Positions 15,163-23,848 of a DNA stretch of 30,425 nucleotides are shown in pieces (positions within the stretch are counted from its first letter, which is position 1; every line of letters begins with the position of its first letter). This stretch comes from CACEUX01 sp964404235 (GTDB lineage: Bacteria > Fidelibacterota > Marinisomatia > Marinisomatales > UBA1611): NCBI GenBank assembly GCA_964404235.1, contig CAYOJL010000014.1, forward strand, positions 1 through 30,425, read 5' to 3'. The position numbers were made by a program, and so were the translations under genes. The notes beneath the pieces were generated by a model. It ran no database searches. It saw nothing but the letters and a program-made list of their open reading frames with translations, and was not told the origin of the DNA.

Positions 15163-16815
15163 CTATTTTTCAAGCATTGGAATATCAATATTCCATTTTC
15201 GAGCATTTTCAATTGCATCACTATAACCCGCATCTGCATGTCTATATATTCCCATACCGGGATCGTTATCTAGTACCGTCTTTAGTCTTTTATCCATTTC
15301 GTCTGTGCCATCTGCAACAATAACCTGACCTGAATGTAAAGAATACCCCATACCGACTCCTCCACCATGATGGAAAGAGACCCACGAAGCACCACTTGCT
15401 GTATTCAATAAAGCGTTAAGAAGCGGCCAATCAGCCACGGCATCGCTTCCATCTTTCATGGATTCAGTTTCCCTATTAGGAGATGCTACAGAACCACAAT
15501 CTAAATGATCTCTGCCTATAACAATAGGAGCAGATAATTCACCACTGCGAACCATTTCATTTAAAGCTAATCCAAATTTTGCTCTCTGGCCATAGCCTAG
15601 CCAACAAATTCTTGAGGGAAGCCCTTGAAATTCAACCTTTTCCTGAGCCATCTCAATCCAATGACGTAAAGCTTTATCTTTGGGGAATAGTTCAACAACC
15701 TTTTTATCTGTAACATAAATATCATTTGAATCTCCAGATAAAGCAACCCATCTGAATGGCCCCTTACCCTCACAGAATAGAGGTCTGATATAAGCAGGAA
15801 CAAAACCTGGAAAATCAAACGCATTCTTTACACCTGCTTTTATAGCTTGAGCCCTAATATTATTCCCATAATCAAATGCTACAGAACCTTTTGCTTGTAG
15901 TTCAAGAATGGCATTTACATGCTCACCCATAGCACGAATGGATTCTTGGATGTATTCTTTTGGATCTGATTCTCTTAATTTCTTAGCCTCTTCTATTGTA
16001 TAGTGATTTGGTATATATCCAACAAGCTCATCATGCGCTGATGTTTGATCGGTCACTATATCTGGTATAATTCCATTATTAACGAATTTTGGCACTATAT
16101 CTGCCGCATTTCCCAATAAACCAATAGATAGTGGCTTTTTATTTAAAACTGCATCCTGCGCCATTATTATAGCTTTCTCAAAGGAATCTGTAGCTTTGTC
16201 TAAATATTGAGTCTCAAGACGTCTTTTAATCCGATGATCATCCACCTCAATACATACAACAACTCCACCCGCCATTGTAACAGCTAAAGGTTGGGCACCA
16301 CCCATACCACCTAATCCAGCAGTCAAAATTAGTTTTCCTTTAAGGGAATCTGTATTCCAATGTGTTTTAGCTGCAGCAATAAATGTCTCATAAGTACCCT
16401 GTAATATTCCTTGGGTACCAATATAGATCCAGCTACCAGCAGTCATTTGTCCAAACATCATTAGACCATCTTTCTCTAATTTATTAAAATGATCCCATGT
16501 AGCCCATTTAGGTACTAGGTTTGAATTCGCAATAAGCACTCTTGGTGCATAAGAATGTGTCTTCGCTACCCCAACTGGTTTACCAGATTGAACAAGCAAT
16601 GTTTCATCTGGTTCAAGCCGTTCCAGAGTCTTTAAAATAACATTAAATGATTCCCAATTTCTGGCAGCTTTACCCTTCCCACCATAAACAATAAGCTCTT
16701 CTGGAATTTCTGCTACATCTGGATCCAAATTATGCTGAATCATTCTATAAGCTGCTTCAATCTGCCAATTTTTACATTTAAGATTATTTCCAGTAGGTGG
16801 ATGAATATTCTTCAA
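15163..16815 (-). CDS. hutU: Urocanate hydratase
   Basis: A 550-residue cytoplasmic NAD-dependent enzyme converting urocanate to 4-imidazolone-5-propionate, the step before HutI. Family motifs are present: QSGKPVGVAKTH, LTAGLGGMGGAQPLAVTMAG (NAD-binding), RICWLGYGQR with Cys404 matching the cysteine known to be important in the Pseudomonas enzyme, and SFHHGGGVGMGYSLHSG. Length equals the usual 550-560. The start is TTG at 16815. No ATG occurs in frame until residue 25, inside the conserved region, and the family N-terminus is intact (PPTGNNLKCKNWQIEAAYRM), so the TTG is credible. It begins 11 bases after the glycosyl-hydrolase-like gene. Confidence 0.96.
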   Translation of the reverse strand: MKNIHPPTGNNLKCKNWQIEAAYRMIQHNLDPDVAEIPEELIVYGGKGKAARNWESFNVILKTLERLEPDETLLVQSGKPVGVAKTHSYAPRVLIANSNLVPKWATWDHFNKLEKDGLMMFGQMTAGSWIYIGTQGILQGTYETFIAAAKTHWNTDSLKGKLILTAGLGGMGGAQPLAVTMAGGVVVCIEVDDHRIKRRLETQYLDKATDSFEKAIIMAQDAVLNKKPLSIGLLGNAADIVPKFVNNGIIPDIVTDQTSAHDELVGYIPNHYTIEEAKKLRESDPKEYIQESIRAMGEHVNAILELQAKGSVAFDYGNNIRAQAIKAGVKNAFDFPGFVPAYIRPLFCEGKGPFRWVALSGDSNDIYVTDKKVVELFPKDKALRHWIEMAQEKVEFQGLPSRICWLGYGQRAKFGLALNEMVRSGELSAPIVIGRDHLDCGSVASPNRETESMKDGSDAVADWPLLNALLNTASGASWVSFHHGGGVGMGYSLHSGQVIVADGTDEMDKRLKTVLDNDPGMGIYRHADAGYSDAIENARKWNIDIPMLEK

Positions 16816-16826
16816 GTCAATTTTAC

Positions 16827-17966
16827 CTAATTTAAATATTTTATTAATTGTTTTGCATAGTTAGGCTGTTCTTTAAAAACCGTATAAGAAAAAATACTGA
16901 TACCACCAAAATCGTATTTCCCTGCTCTATATATTTTCTGGCCTGCAAAACGAGGGTTTTGATTATAGGCTCCTATACCCATTATTATACGATTTAAATA
17001 CTGTGATGGAATATTATCTTGAATAATCTTCAGATTGCTTTCAAATGTCCTATTTTCATTTGAATAGTTCATGGGTACTGCCCAATCAATATAACCACTA
17101 GCAAGCCATACATCCCATTCTTGTCCAAACGTATTCCTTGCATTGAAAAGATTTGGCTTTACGGCAGCCGATATAATGCATTTAGGCTGATAAGCTTTTA
17201 TACGCATGGATGCTTTATTTAAAAACTTAGTAATTGCAGATCTTTTATATTCAGCAAATGACGGTTTCTCTTTAACCTCTAATGCAGGTAGCCCAGGCAT
17301 ACCAATAGAATAATTTAAAAAGAATTTTAAACCTGTAGGGTTCATTCCCCATCCAAGGGCATGATACCTTATATAATCAAAATGAATACCATCTAAATTA
17401 TAATTTTGCAAAAGTTCAGTTATGATATTTTGAAGATGAGCATCTACTTCTGGATGTGTTGGAGCAAGATAAAAACCTTCACCATTAATTTTACGATCTT
17501 TTTTCATACTATTTAACACTTTACCAACATCCATTTGATCAGGAGCCGTTGTATCTAGCCATTCTGGATGATTTAATAAAACATGATTATTCTGAGTAGG
17601 TGTGTTAAAAGAAGACCAAAGATAATATACATTTAACCAAGCATGTATCTTGATAGAAGTGCCTTTAGCTTTTTTCAAAATATATTGCAAGGGATCGAAA
17701 TCAGTGTTTTTTAATAGGTGAGATCTGGGAACCAACCTTGAATTATAATATGCATCTCCTCGTCCTCTAATTTGCACAAATAAATGATTATAATTATTGT
17801 TTTCTGCAAACATCAAAACTCGGTCAATTGATTCTTTATTTATAACATGGTCGCGCACCACCCAAAGTGCTCTGACATTAAAAACAGATGCAATTAATAT
17901 ATTATTTGCTAAAAAAAGAAGGGCAACAAATGTTGCCCTTCTTAGAAATATCCAGATATGATTCAC
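16827..17966 (-). CDS. Family-10-like glycosyl hydrolase (GHL10/YngK-type), secreted
   Basis: About 379 residues. The core matches the GHL10 (formerly DUF187) family: VRALWVVRDHV first strand, HLFVQIRGRGDAYYNS, YNLDGIHFDYIRYH (the hallmark DGIHFDYIRYP-like motif) and YIDWAVPMNYS. Such proteins are predicted TIM-barrel glycosidases of the cell envelope with unproven substrates. No ATG precedes the first conserved strand. I chose the GTG at 17966 because it gives a standard signal peptide (NHIWIFLRRATFVALLFLA) and leaves 25 bases after rplQ. TTG at 17981 or 18041 are alternatives, the latter overlapping rplQ by 50 bases. The hydrophobic core of the signal peptide is encoded by the terminator hairpin following rplQ, which is odd. 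Confidence 0.8.
   Translation of the reverse strand: MNHIWIFLRRATFVALLFLANNILIASVFNVRALWVVRDHVINKESIDRVLMFAENNNYNHLFVQIRGRGDAYYNSRLVPRSHLLKNTDFDPLQYILKKAKGTSIKIHAWLNVYYLWSSFNTPTQNNHVLLNHPEWLDTTAPDQMDVGKVLNSMKKDRKINGEGFYLAPTHPEVDAHLQNIITELLQNYNLDGIHFDYIRYHALGWGMNPTGLKFFLNYSIGMPGLPALEVKEKPSFAEYKRSAITKFLNKASMRIKAYQPKCIISAAVKPNLFNARNTFGQEWDVWLASGYIDWAVPMNYSNENRTFESNLKIIQDNIPSQYLNRIIMGIGAYNQNPRFAGQKIYRAGKYDFGGISIFSYTVFKEQPNYAKQLIKYLN
17911..17943 (-). terminator. Intrinsic terminator after rplQ
   Basis: On the minus strand AAGAAGGGCAACA pairs perfectly with TGTTGCCCTTCTT over 13 bp, with a 2-base centre (in practice an 11-12 bp stem with a 4-6 base loop), followed by a run of T (complement of 17911-17917). 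It lies 48 bases after the rplQ stop and should end the ribosomal operon. It also encodes residues in the signal peptide of the following gene. Confidence 0.9.
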
Positions 17967-17991
17967 AAATCTGCTGATCAAAACAATGATT

Positions 17992-18384
17992 TTATTCTTG
18001 TTCTTTGATTTGGGAATCTGAATCACCAACCATATCAACAAACTCTATGATTGATACAGGTGCGCAATCATTATCTCTAAAACCAAGCTTAGTTATACGA
18101 GTATATCCACCATTACGATCAGAAAATGATGGACCCACATTATCAAACAATTCACGAACAATATTTTTATGCCGAATTTTCTTTAAAACTTGCCTTCTTG
18201 CATGAAGATCACCACGTTTTGCAAATGTTACTAAAGGTTCAACATACCTCCGAAGTTCTTTTGCTTTGGCATCCGTCGTCTTGATTTTTTTATGGGTTAT
18301 AAGAGCACTAGCAAGGTTAGCCATTAAGGCTTTCCTATGTTCATTCTTACGACTCAACTTCCTTCCTGTTTTATTATGACGCAT
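17992..18384 (-). CDS. rplQ: 50S ribosomal protein L17
   Basis: A 130-residue large-subunit protein near the peptide exit tunnel. The N-terminus MRHNKTGRKLSRKNEHRKAL and the YTRITKLGFRDNDCAPVSIIE C-terminal core are diagnostic. It has a short acidic/polar tail (DSDSQIKEQE). It is the last gene of the alpha operon, 6 bases after rpoA, and is followed by a strong terminator. Confidence 0.98.
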   Translation of the reverse strand: MRHNKTGRKLSRKNEHRKALMANLASALITHKKIKTTDAKAKELRRYVEPLVTFAKRGDLHARRQVLKKIRHKNIVRELFDNVGPSFSDRNGGYTRITKLGFRDNDCAPVSIIEFVDMVGDSDSQIKEQE

Positions 18385-18390
18385 TACTAG

Positions 18391-19365
18391 CTAGCCCTCT
18401 TCAGCCATGATTTTATCAACTTCCATTCCAAAATGTAGACCCATAGAATCAAGTTTCTCTACTAATTCCGTAAGAGATTTTCGTCCAAAGTTTTTATACT
18501 TTAACATCTGGTTTTCCTCTTTACTAACTAGTTCATGAATGTATTTTATTCCCGCTGCTTGCAAACAATTATAGCTCCTGACTGATAGCTCCATCTCATC
18601 AATTGTTTGGTTGAGGAGTTTTCTTAAAGCCATTGTCTCATCAGAAATACCATCTGATATTTCCAATACACTTGGATTTGAGATAGCTTCAACGAACTTT
18701 AGATGCTCCCTAAGATAAGTGGCGGAATATGATACTGCATCTTTAGCAGTGATTGAGCCATCTGTAGCGACATCTAAACTCAATATCTCAATTGGTTCTT
18801 TTGCACCAGGAACTGGTTGGACATTAAACGTTACATTTGTTACTGGATTAAATATACTATCAATAGAAAGCGTCCCAACTGGAAGATTAGGTTTTTCATT
18901 ATCTTCTGAAGGAACATAACCTTTCCCAATACCTATACGTAATTCAATATCCATTTTGCCTGTTGAATTTATTTCAGTAATGTATTCTTCTGGATTTAAT
19001 ACTTCATACTGATCGCTAGCATCTTGGATATCTTTTGCAGTAAAAACCTTCTTTCCTTTTAATTTTAAAGTAATTTTATCAGGCTCATTATCCATGAGTC
19101 TAAATCTAACTTTCTTTAAATTCATTATAATATCAGCAACATCTTCTTTTACTCCCTTAATTGTAGAGAATTCATGTTGCACTCCATCAATTTTTAAATG
19201 GGTAATAGCTGCGCCAGGAATACTGGTTAACAATACTCTCCGCATTGCATTACCTAGTGTTGTACCATATCCACGCTCTAAGGGCTGAAGTGAAAAAGAT
19301 CCTATATCACCAGATTTTACCTGATCTTTAAAATCAACATTTAATTCAAGTACTTTTTTAGCCAT
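18391..19365 (-). CDS. rpoA: RNA polymerase alpha subunit
   Basis: 324 residues, normal length. The N-terminal domain (about 1-235) dimerises and nucleates polymerase assembly, with FSLQPLERGYGTTLGNAMRRVLL and GVKEDVADIIMNLK as family motifs. The C-terminal domain (about 255-315) contains the DNA/activator-binding helix-hairpin-helix: LSVRSYNCLQAAGI and NFGRKSLTELVEKL. It lies between rpsD and rplQ as in most bacteria. The ATG at 19365 has an AGGA about 10 bases upstream. Confidence 0.99.
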   Translation of the reverse strand: MAKKVLELNVDFKDQVKSGDIGSFSLQPLERGYGTTLGNAMRRVLLTSIPGAAITHLKIDGVQHEFSTIKGVKEDVADIIMNLKKVRFRLMDNEPDKITLKLKGKKVFTAKDIQDASDQYEVLNPEEYITEINSTGKMDIELRIGIGKGYVPSEDNEKPNLPVGTLSIDSIFNPVTNVTFNVQPVPGAKEPIEILSLDVATDGSITAKDAVSYSATYLREHLKFVEAISNPSVLEISDGISDETMALRKLLNQTIDEMELSVRSYNCLQAAGIKYIHELVSKEENQMLKYKNFGRKSLTELVEKLDSMGLHFGMEVDKIMAEEG

Positions 19366-19386
19366 AAACTGTTTTTCCTATTTCAA

Positions 19387-20004
19387 TTATTTTGAGTAAA
19401 GTTCAACAACTAACTGTTCATTAACAGTCAGTTGCATTTCATCTCTATCAGGAACTGTTTCAAAAGTTCCTTTCATTTTTGCTTTGTCTATTGAAAGCCA
19501 AGATAAATCCATATCACCTTTAATACGACGCATAGATTCCAATATGATATCCATTTTTCTACTTTTTTCACGAACCGAAACAATATCTCCTGGCTTTACA
19601 ATAAAAGAAGGGATATTAACAATTTGATCATTTACTAGAAAATGCTTGTGGCTTACTAGCTGCCTCGCAGCTGGACGGGAGGGTGCAAACCCAAGACGAT
19701 AGACTACATTATCAAGTCGACTTTCAAGAATCTGGAGCATATTAGTACCCGTTTCCCCTTTCATTTTTTCCGCACGTTCAAATGTTAATCGGAACTGCTT
19801 TTCTAAAAGCCCATACATAAATTTAATCTTTTGTTTCTCTTGCAGCTGTATTCCATAATTAGACAGTTTAGATCTTCGACTCTGTCCATGCTGCCCAGGA
19901 GAATATGCTTTTCGATTAAGTAAACGATCATATTTTGGATTACCAAAGATATTTTCTCCAAATTTCCTAACAAGTTTACCTTTTGGTTTATTTGACTTAG
20001 CCAT
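19387..20004 (-). CDS. rpsD: 30S ribosomal protein S4
   Basis: 205 residues. It is a primary 16S rRNA-binding protein that starts assembly of the small-subunit body, and it acts as a translational repressor of the alpha operon in some bacteria. The S4 RNA-binding domain is seen as LESRLDNVVYRLGFAPSRPAARQLVSHKHF. The N-terminus lacks the four-cysteine zinc knuckle, so it is the zinc-independent form. It starts 5 bases after rpsK. Confidence 0.98.
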   Translation of the reverse strand: MAKSNKPKGKLVRKFGENIFGNPKYDRLLNRKAYSPGQHGQSRRSKLSNYGIQLQEKQKIKFMYGLLEKQFRLTFERAEKMKGETGTNMLQILESRLDNVVYRLGFAPSRPAARQLVSHKHFLVNDQIVNIPSFIVKPGDIVSVREKSRKMDIILESMRRIKGDMDLSWLSIDKAKMKGTFETVPDRDEMQLTVNEQLVVELYSK

Positions 20005-20009
20005 GACTA

Positions 20010-20396
20010 CTATACTCTTCTACGCTTTGGAGGTCTACAACCATTATGAGGTAGAGGTGTTACATCTTTTATACTAGTAATCTGTAGTCCTGCTACTGCA
20101 AGGGCTCTTATTGCTGATTCTCTTCCAGCCCCGGGACCTTTCACTTCTACATCAACGCTTGAAAGCCCCATTGATAATGCCGTTTGAGCAGCTTTTTCAG
20201 CAGCCATTGTTGCGGCAAATGCAGTGCTCTTTCTAGAACCCTTAAACCCAGATGTCCCTGCTTTTTCCCAAATAATCACATTACCCAGTCTATCTGTTAA
20301 AGTAACATGAGTATTATTAAAAGTAGATTTTATATGAGCAATACCGTGTGGTTCTACACTCTTTTTCTTTTTCTTTCTAGATATATTATCAGCCAA
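20010..20396 (-). CDS. rpsK: 30S ribosomal protein S11
   Basis: 128 residues, platform protein of the small subunit near the mRNA exit. Motifs: GIAHIKSTFNNTHVTLTD, SGFKGSRKSTAFAA and the C-terminal PLPHNGCRPPKRRRV. The start is TTG at 20396; no ATG occurs in frame before the conserved core, so the TTG is genuine. A GAGAG element lies a few bases upstream. It starts 17 bases after rpsM. Confidence 0.98.
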   Translation of the reverse strand: MADNISRKKKKKSVEPHGIAHIKSTFNNTHVTLTDRLGNVIIWEKAGTSGFKGSRKSTAFAATMAAEKAAQTALSMGLSSVDVEVKGPGAGRESAIRALAVAGLQITSIKDVTPLPHNGCRPPKRRRV

Positions 20397-20413
20397 TATT
20401 AACTCTCTTTATT

Positions 20414-20794
20414 TTATACTGCTGAACCCTTACCAAGCCCAATAGTACGTTTTTTACCTTTACGGGTTCTAGCATTTGTTTTAGTTCTTTGTCCATTTAC
20501 AGGAAGACCGCGACGATGCCTTAGACCTCTGTATGCACCAGCATCTTTTAATCTTTTTATATTCATCGCTACTTGAGACCTTAATTCACCTTCAACTTTT
20601 AGTCCAAGATCCGAAATAGATTTATGTATTGCTAATTCCTGCTCTTCTATTAATTCTTGAACTCTAGCATTAATATCTACTTTAGCTATTTGACAAAGTT
20701 GCTTTGCCGTGGTCAATCCTATACCATGTATATAACTCAAAGAATAAGGTACTTTTTTATTCCGTGGTATATCAACACCTACTATTCTTGCCAT
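20414..20794 (-). CDS. rpsM: 30S ribosomal protein S13
   Basis: 126 residues, head protein contacting the P-site tRNA and the large subunit. MARIVGVDIPRNKKVPYSL at the N-terminus, the helix-two-turn-helix YIHGIGLTTAKQLC and the basic tail RRGLPVNGQRTKTNARTRKG are diagnostic. It follows rpmJ after 8 bases. Confidence 0.98.
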   Translation of the reverse strand: MARIVGVDIPRNKKVPYSLSYIHGIGLTTAKQLCQIAKVDINARVQELIEEQELAIHKSISDLGLKVEGELRSQVAMNIKRLKDAGAYRGLRHRRGLPVNGQRTKTNARTRKGKKRTIGLGKGSAV

Positions 20795-20802
20795 TTTAAG
20801 CC

Positions 20803-20916
20803 CTATCCTTGACGTTGTTTATGTTTTGGGTTTTCACAAATAACAAGGATCACTCCTTTCCTTTTTATCACTTTGCATTTAGCACAAATCTTTTTTACTG
20901 AAGGTCTTACTTTCAT
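20803..20916 (-). CDS. rpmJ: 50S ribosomal protein L36
   Basis: A 37-residue protein too short for most gene tracks. Translation from the ATG at 20916 gives MKVRPSVKKICAKCKVIKRK at the start and ends with NPKHKQRQG. The zinc ligands Cys11, Cys14, Cys27 and His32 are all present, so it is the zinc-binding (C+) form. It lies between infA and rpsM, the standard place, 6 bases after infA. Confidence 0.98.
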   Translation of the reverse strand: MKVRPSVKKICAKCKVIKRKGVILVICENPKHKQRQG

Positions 20917-20922
20917 ATTAAA

Positions 20923-21150
20923 TCATTTTTGTCTATATGTTATTCTACCACGCTTTAAGTCATAGGGAGATATTTCAAGTGTTACGACATCTCCTGGAAG
21001 TATTTTTATAAAATGCATTCTCATTTTGCCACTTACATGCGCAAGAACCTCATGCACCTTACCACCTATTTCTACTTCTACTCTAAACATTGCACTTGGA
21101 AGTGTTTCTTTTATAATTCCATCAATTGTTATGGGTTGTTCTTTAGCCAT
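20923..21150 (-). CDS. infA: Translation initiation factor IF-1
   Basis: A 75-residue OB-fold protein that binds the A site of the 30S subunit during initiation. Family motifs: GIIKETLPSAMFRVEVE, VLAHVSGKMRMHFIKILPGD and DLKRGRITYR. It overlaps the end of map by 8 bases, which suggests coupled translation. The N-terminal MAKEQPI replaces the more usual MAKED. Confidence 0.98.
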   Translation of the reverse strand: MAKEQPITIDGIIKETLPSAMFRVEVEIGGKVHEVLAHVSGKMRMHFIKILPGDVVTLEISPYDLKRGRITYRQK

Positions 21151-21898
21151 TTGAACCTACACTTAAGATTCTTGGCCCGTCATCAGTAATAGCAATGGTA
21201 TGCTCAAAATGTGCAGATGGTTTACCATCCTTTGTAAGGATTGTCCATCCATCAGGGCCAGTAAAAATATCTTTTGCCCCTGAATTGATCATTGGTTCAA
21301 TAGCAATGCACATGCCTTTAGCTAATAATGGTCCGTTTTTAGCCTCTCCATAATTTGGAATCTGTGGTTCTTCATGCAAATCAGTACCAATACCATGACC
21401 AACTAATTCTCTCACAACAGAGAATCCATTACTTTCAGCATGAGTTTGGACAGCATTGCCAATATCACCCACGTGATTACCTGGCACAGCTTGTTCGATT
21501 CCTTTTTCCAACGACTCTCTTGTAACATCAATCAACTTTTGTTTTGAAGGTTCAAGAGTTCCAACTGCAAATGATTTAGCATGATCCCCATAATAACCTT
21601 CCATCTCTGCACCACAATCTATTCCTACAATTTGTCCAGACTTTAAGATATCTTTACCTGGAATACCATGCACAACTGCATCATCTATAGAAACACATAA
21701 TGTTGCTGGAAAACCCATATACCCTTTGAATGCTGGCCTTGCACCCCTAGAAATAATGAACTCTTCAGCCATACGGTCTAAGTCAGATACACACGCACCT
21801 TCTATCACAAATGGCTCTAGCATAATTAATGTATCAGCTACTATTTGGCAACTTGCAGCTATTTTGTCTATCTCTCTTTCTGATCTAGTATGAATCAT
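21143..21898 (-). CDS. map: Methionine aminopeptidase type I
   Basis: A 251-residue cytoplasmic metalloenzyme that removes the initiator methionine from new proteins. The five metal ligands are visible in GIDCGAEMEGYYGDH (two Asp), GHGIGTDLHEEPQIPN (His), AIEPM (Glu) and FEHTIAI (Glu). VVHGIPG contains the conserved substrate-binding His. No N-terminal zinc or SH3 extension is present, so it is type Ia. Its ATG overlaps the secY stop by one base (TAATG). It directly follows secY with no adk between. Confidence 0.98.
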   Translation of the reverse strand: MIHTRSEREIDKIAASCQIVADTLIMLEPFVIEGACVSDLDRMAEEFIISRGARPAFKGYMGFPATLCVSIDDAVVHGIPGKDILKSGQIVGIDCGAEMEGYYGDHAKSFAVGTLEPSKQKLIDVTRESLEKGIEQAVPGNHVGDIGNAVQTHAESNGFSVVRELVGHGIGTDLHEEPQIPNYGEAKNGPLLAKGMCIAIEPMINSGAKDIFTGPDGWTILTKDGKPSAHFEHTIAITDDGPRILSVGSNG

Positions 21899-23226
21899 TA
21901 TATACGCCTCCTACCCCTAATCTTACCTTTGGTAAGAAAACCATCATAATGTCTCATCATTAGGTGAGATTCAATTTGTTGTAAAGTATCTAGAGCAACA
22001 CCTACGATAATCAATAAACTAGTTCCACCAAAAAATGATGCTAAATCATAATTAATTCCCATTAACTCCATAAGTATATATGGGAATATAGCAACGAATG
22101 CTAAAGCGATAGACCCGGGGAGAGTCACTCGAGTTAAAATATTATCAATATATTCAGCCGTTTTTTTCCCTGGTCTTACTCCAGGTATAAAGCCACCTTG
22201 CTGTTTCATAGAACTAGAGACCTGGACTGGATCAAAAGCAATTGCTGTATAGAAATAGGTGAAAAATATTATCATTAGACCAAACACAACCCAATAAAAT
22301 GGGTGCTCAAATGAGAACCAACGCATGAGAGTGGCAGCAAATTCACTATCCCCTAAAAAAGTAGACACTGTACTTGGAATAAACATAATGGACTGTGCAA
22401 ATATGATTGGCATTACACCAGCCGTATTTACTTTCATTGGTATATGTGTATTTTGCCCACCATAAACTTTACGACCCACTACTCTTTTCGCATATTGTAC
22501 AGGAATTTTTCTTGTACCTTGAGTTAGAAGCACAACAAAACAAATTATAAGAAACATAATGCCAATAAGAATGAATTCAGAAAGCCAACCGCGAGCACCT
22601 GATTGGACCATAGTAATCTCATTTATTATAACATTGGGAAAAGCAGAAATGATACCCACCATGATAATAAGAGATATTCCATTACCGATACCTCTTTCAG
22701 TAATTCTTTCACCTAACCACATAAGAAATAAAGTGCCTGTGACCATACTTATCATTCCGGTAAAAGTAAACATCATACCAGGATTATTTACGACCTGTTG
22801 GCCATTTGATGTAAGACTAGGTAAAAATACTGCAACTACACCATAAGATTGCATTGAGGATAATAAAACCGTCCCATAACTTGTAATTAGAGTAATCTTT
22901 TTTCGACCAGCTTCGCCTTCTTTTTGCAATCTTTGAAAATATGGAATGACCGATCCCATTAATTGAATAATTATAGATGATGAGATATATGGCATAATGC
23001 CTAATGAAAAGAGTGAGGCTTGTGAAAAAGCACCTCCAACAAATGTGTTAAATAAGCCAAATAGTCCACTTTTCAAATCATCAAATGCTAATGCAAGGAT
23101 CTCACCATTAACACCAGGAATAGGTATATGTGCGCCAATACGAACAACGATTAATACACCAAGTGTAAAAATAATTCTAGTTCGGAGTTCTGGAATTACA
23201 AATATACTTTTTATTTTATCTATCAT
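21898..23226 (-). CDS. secY: Preprotein translocase subunit SecY
   Basis: 442 residues with the ten membrane helices of the SecYEG channel, which exports unfolded proteins across the inner membrane and inserts membrane proteins. Motifs: RIGAHIPIPGVN near the N-terminus, LGIMPYISSSIIIQLM (helix 2), QRLQKEGEAGRKKI, the GIGNGISLII segment and FIPGVRPGKKTAEYI. Its start overlaps the rplO stop by four bases (ATGA). Length and order are typical. Confidence 0.98.
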   Translation of the reverse strand: MIDKIKSIFVIPELRTRIIFTLGVLIVVRIGAHIPIPGVNGEILALAFDDLKSGLFGLFNTFVGGAFSQASLFSLGIMPYISSSIIIQLMGSVIPYFQRLQKEGEAGRKKITLITSYGTVLLSSMQSYGVVAVFLPSLTSNGQQVVNNPGMMFTFTGMISMVTGTLFLMWLGERITERGIGNGISLIIMVGIISAFPNVIINEITMVQSGARGWLSEFILIGIMFLIICFVVLLTQGTRKIPVQYAKRVVGRKVYGGQNTHIPMKVNTAGVMPIIFAQSIMFIPSTVSTFLGDSEFAATLMRWFSFEHPFYWVVFGLMIIFFTYFYTAIAFDPVQVSSSMKQQGGFIPGVRPGKKTAEYIDNILTRVTLPGSIALAFVAIFPYILMELMGINYDLASFFGGTSLLIIVGVALDTLQQIESHLMMRHYDGFLTKGKIRGRRRI

Positions 23227-23660
23227 AGTGCAATAGCAGTCCCACCTGCTTTCTCAATTTTTTCTTTTGCTGATTGACTAAAAACCGTTGCAGTAATATC
23301 TATTTTAGATTTCATCTCACCATTTCCAAGGATTTTGACTGGTTTCAATGCAGAACGTATTAAACCATTTTCCGCGAGTATTTGCGCATTGACCTCTTTT
23401 AAACCAAGAGCTTCAATACTATCTATGTTTACTATTTGAAACTCTCTTTTAAATAGATTTTTAAAACCACGCATAGGTAATCTACGTGCGAGAGGCATTT
23501 GACCGCCCTCAAACCAAGTTCGGCGTTTAAACCCTGAGCGCTGCCCAGCACCTTTATCGCCTCTACCAGCTGATTTACCCAAACCTGAGCCGTGCCCCCT
23601 ACCAACACGCTTACGCGTTTTAATTGAGCCATCTACTGGTGATAATGAGTTTAGTTTCAT
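23223..23660 (-). CDS. rplO: 50S ribosomal protein L15
   Basis: 145 residues, a late-assembly large-subunit protein. The glycine/arginine-rich N-terminal extension (RKRVGRGHGSGLGKSAGRGD, KGAGQRSGFKRRTWFEGGQM) and the C-terminal KIEKAGGTA are diagnostic. Four-base overlaps join it to rpmD upstream and to secY downstream, so translation is likely coupled. Confidence 0.98.
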   Translation of the reverse strand: MKLNSLSPVDGSIKTRKRVGRGHGSGLGKSAGRGDKGAGQRSGFKRRTWFEGGQMPLARRLPMRGFKNLFKREFQIVNIDSIEALGLKEVNAQILAENGLIRSALKPVKILGNGEMKSKIDITATVFSQSAKEKIEKAGGTAIAL

Positions 23661-23848
23661 AATTCCTCGACCTTAAGTAAATAGGGAATAAAGTTAATCA
23701 TACCACGAATTTGTGGTGAATCACTATGCTCAACAGATTGGTGCATTTTTTTTAGTCCAAGAGCTTTAAGTGTCGCTTTTGCTTTAGGTTTAAAGCCAAT
23801 ACCACTTTTTATCTGAGTAATGCGCAATATTTTACCCTTTTTGACCAT
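23657..23848 (-). CDS. rpmD: 50S ribosomal protein L30
   Basis: 63 residues. LRITQIKSGIGFKPKAKATL and LGLKKMHQSVEHSDSPQIRG match the bacterial L30 family. It sits between rpsE and rplO as expected. It overlaps rpsE by one base and rplO by four. Confidence 0.96.
   Translation of the reverse strand: MVKKGKILRITQIKSGIGFKPKAKATLKALGLKKMHQSVEHSDSPQIRGMINFIPYLLKVEEL

Noticed and set aside
15597..15824. A minus-strand frame inside hutU.
   Set aside because: It is nested out of frame in a conserved enzyme, with no motif of its own.
17967..18041. A TTG start at 18041 for the glycosyl-hydrolase-like gene.
   Set aside because: It overlaps rplQ by 50 bases and puts a lysine-rich stretch before the signal peptide; kept only as an alternative.
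23432..23632. A second minus-strand frame inside rplO.
   Set aside because: It is an out-of-frame shadow of the Gly/Arg-rich L15 N-terminus.
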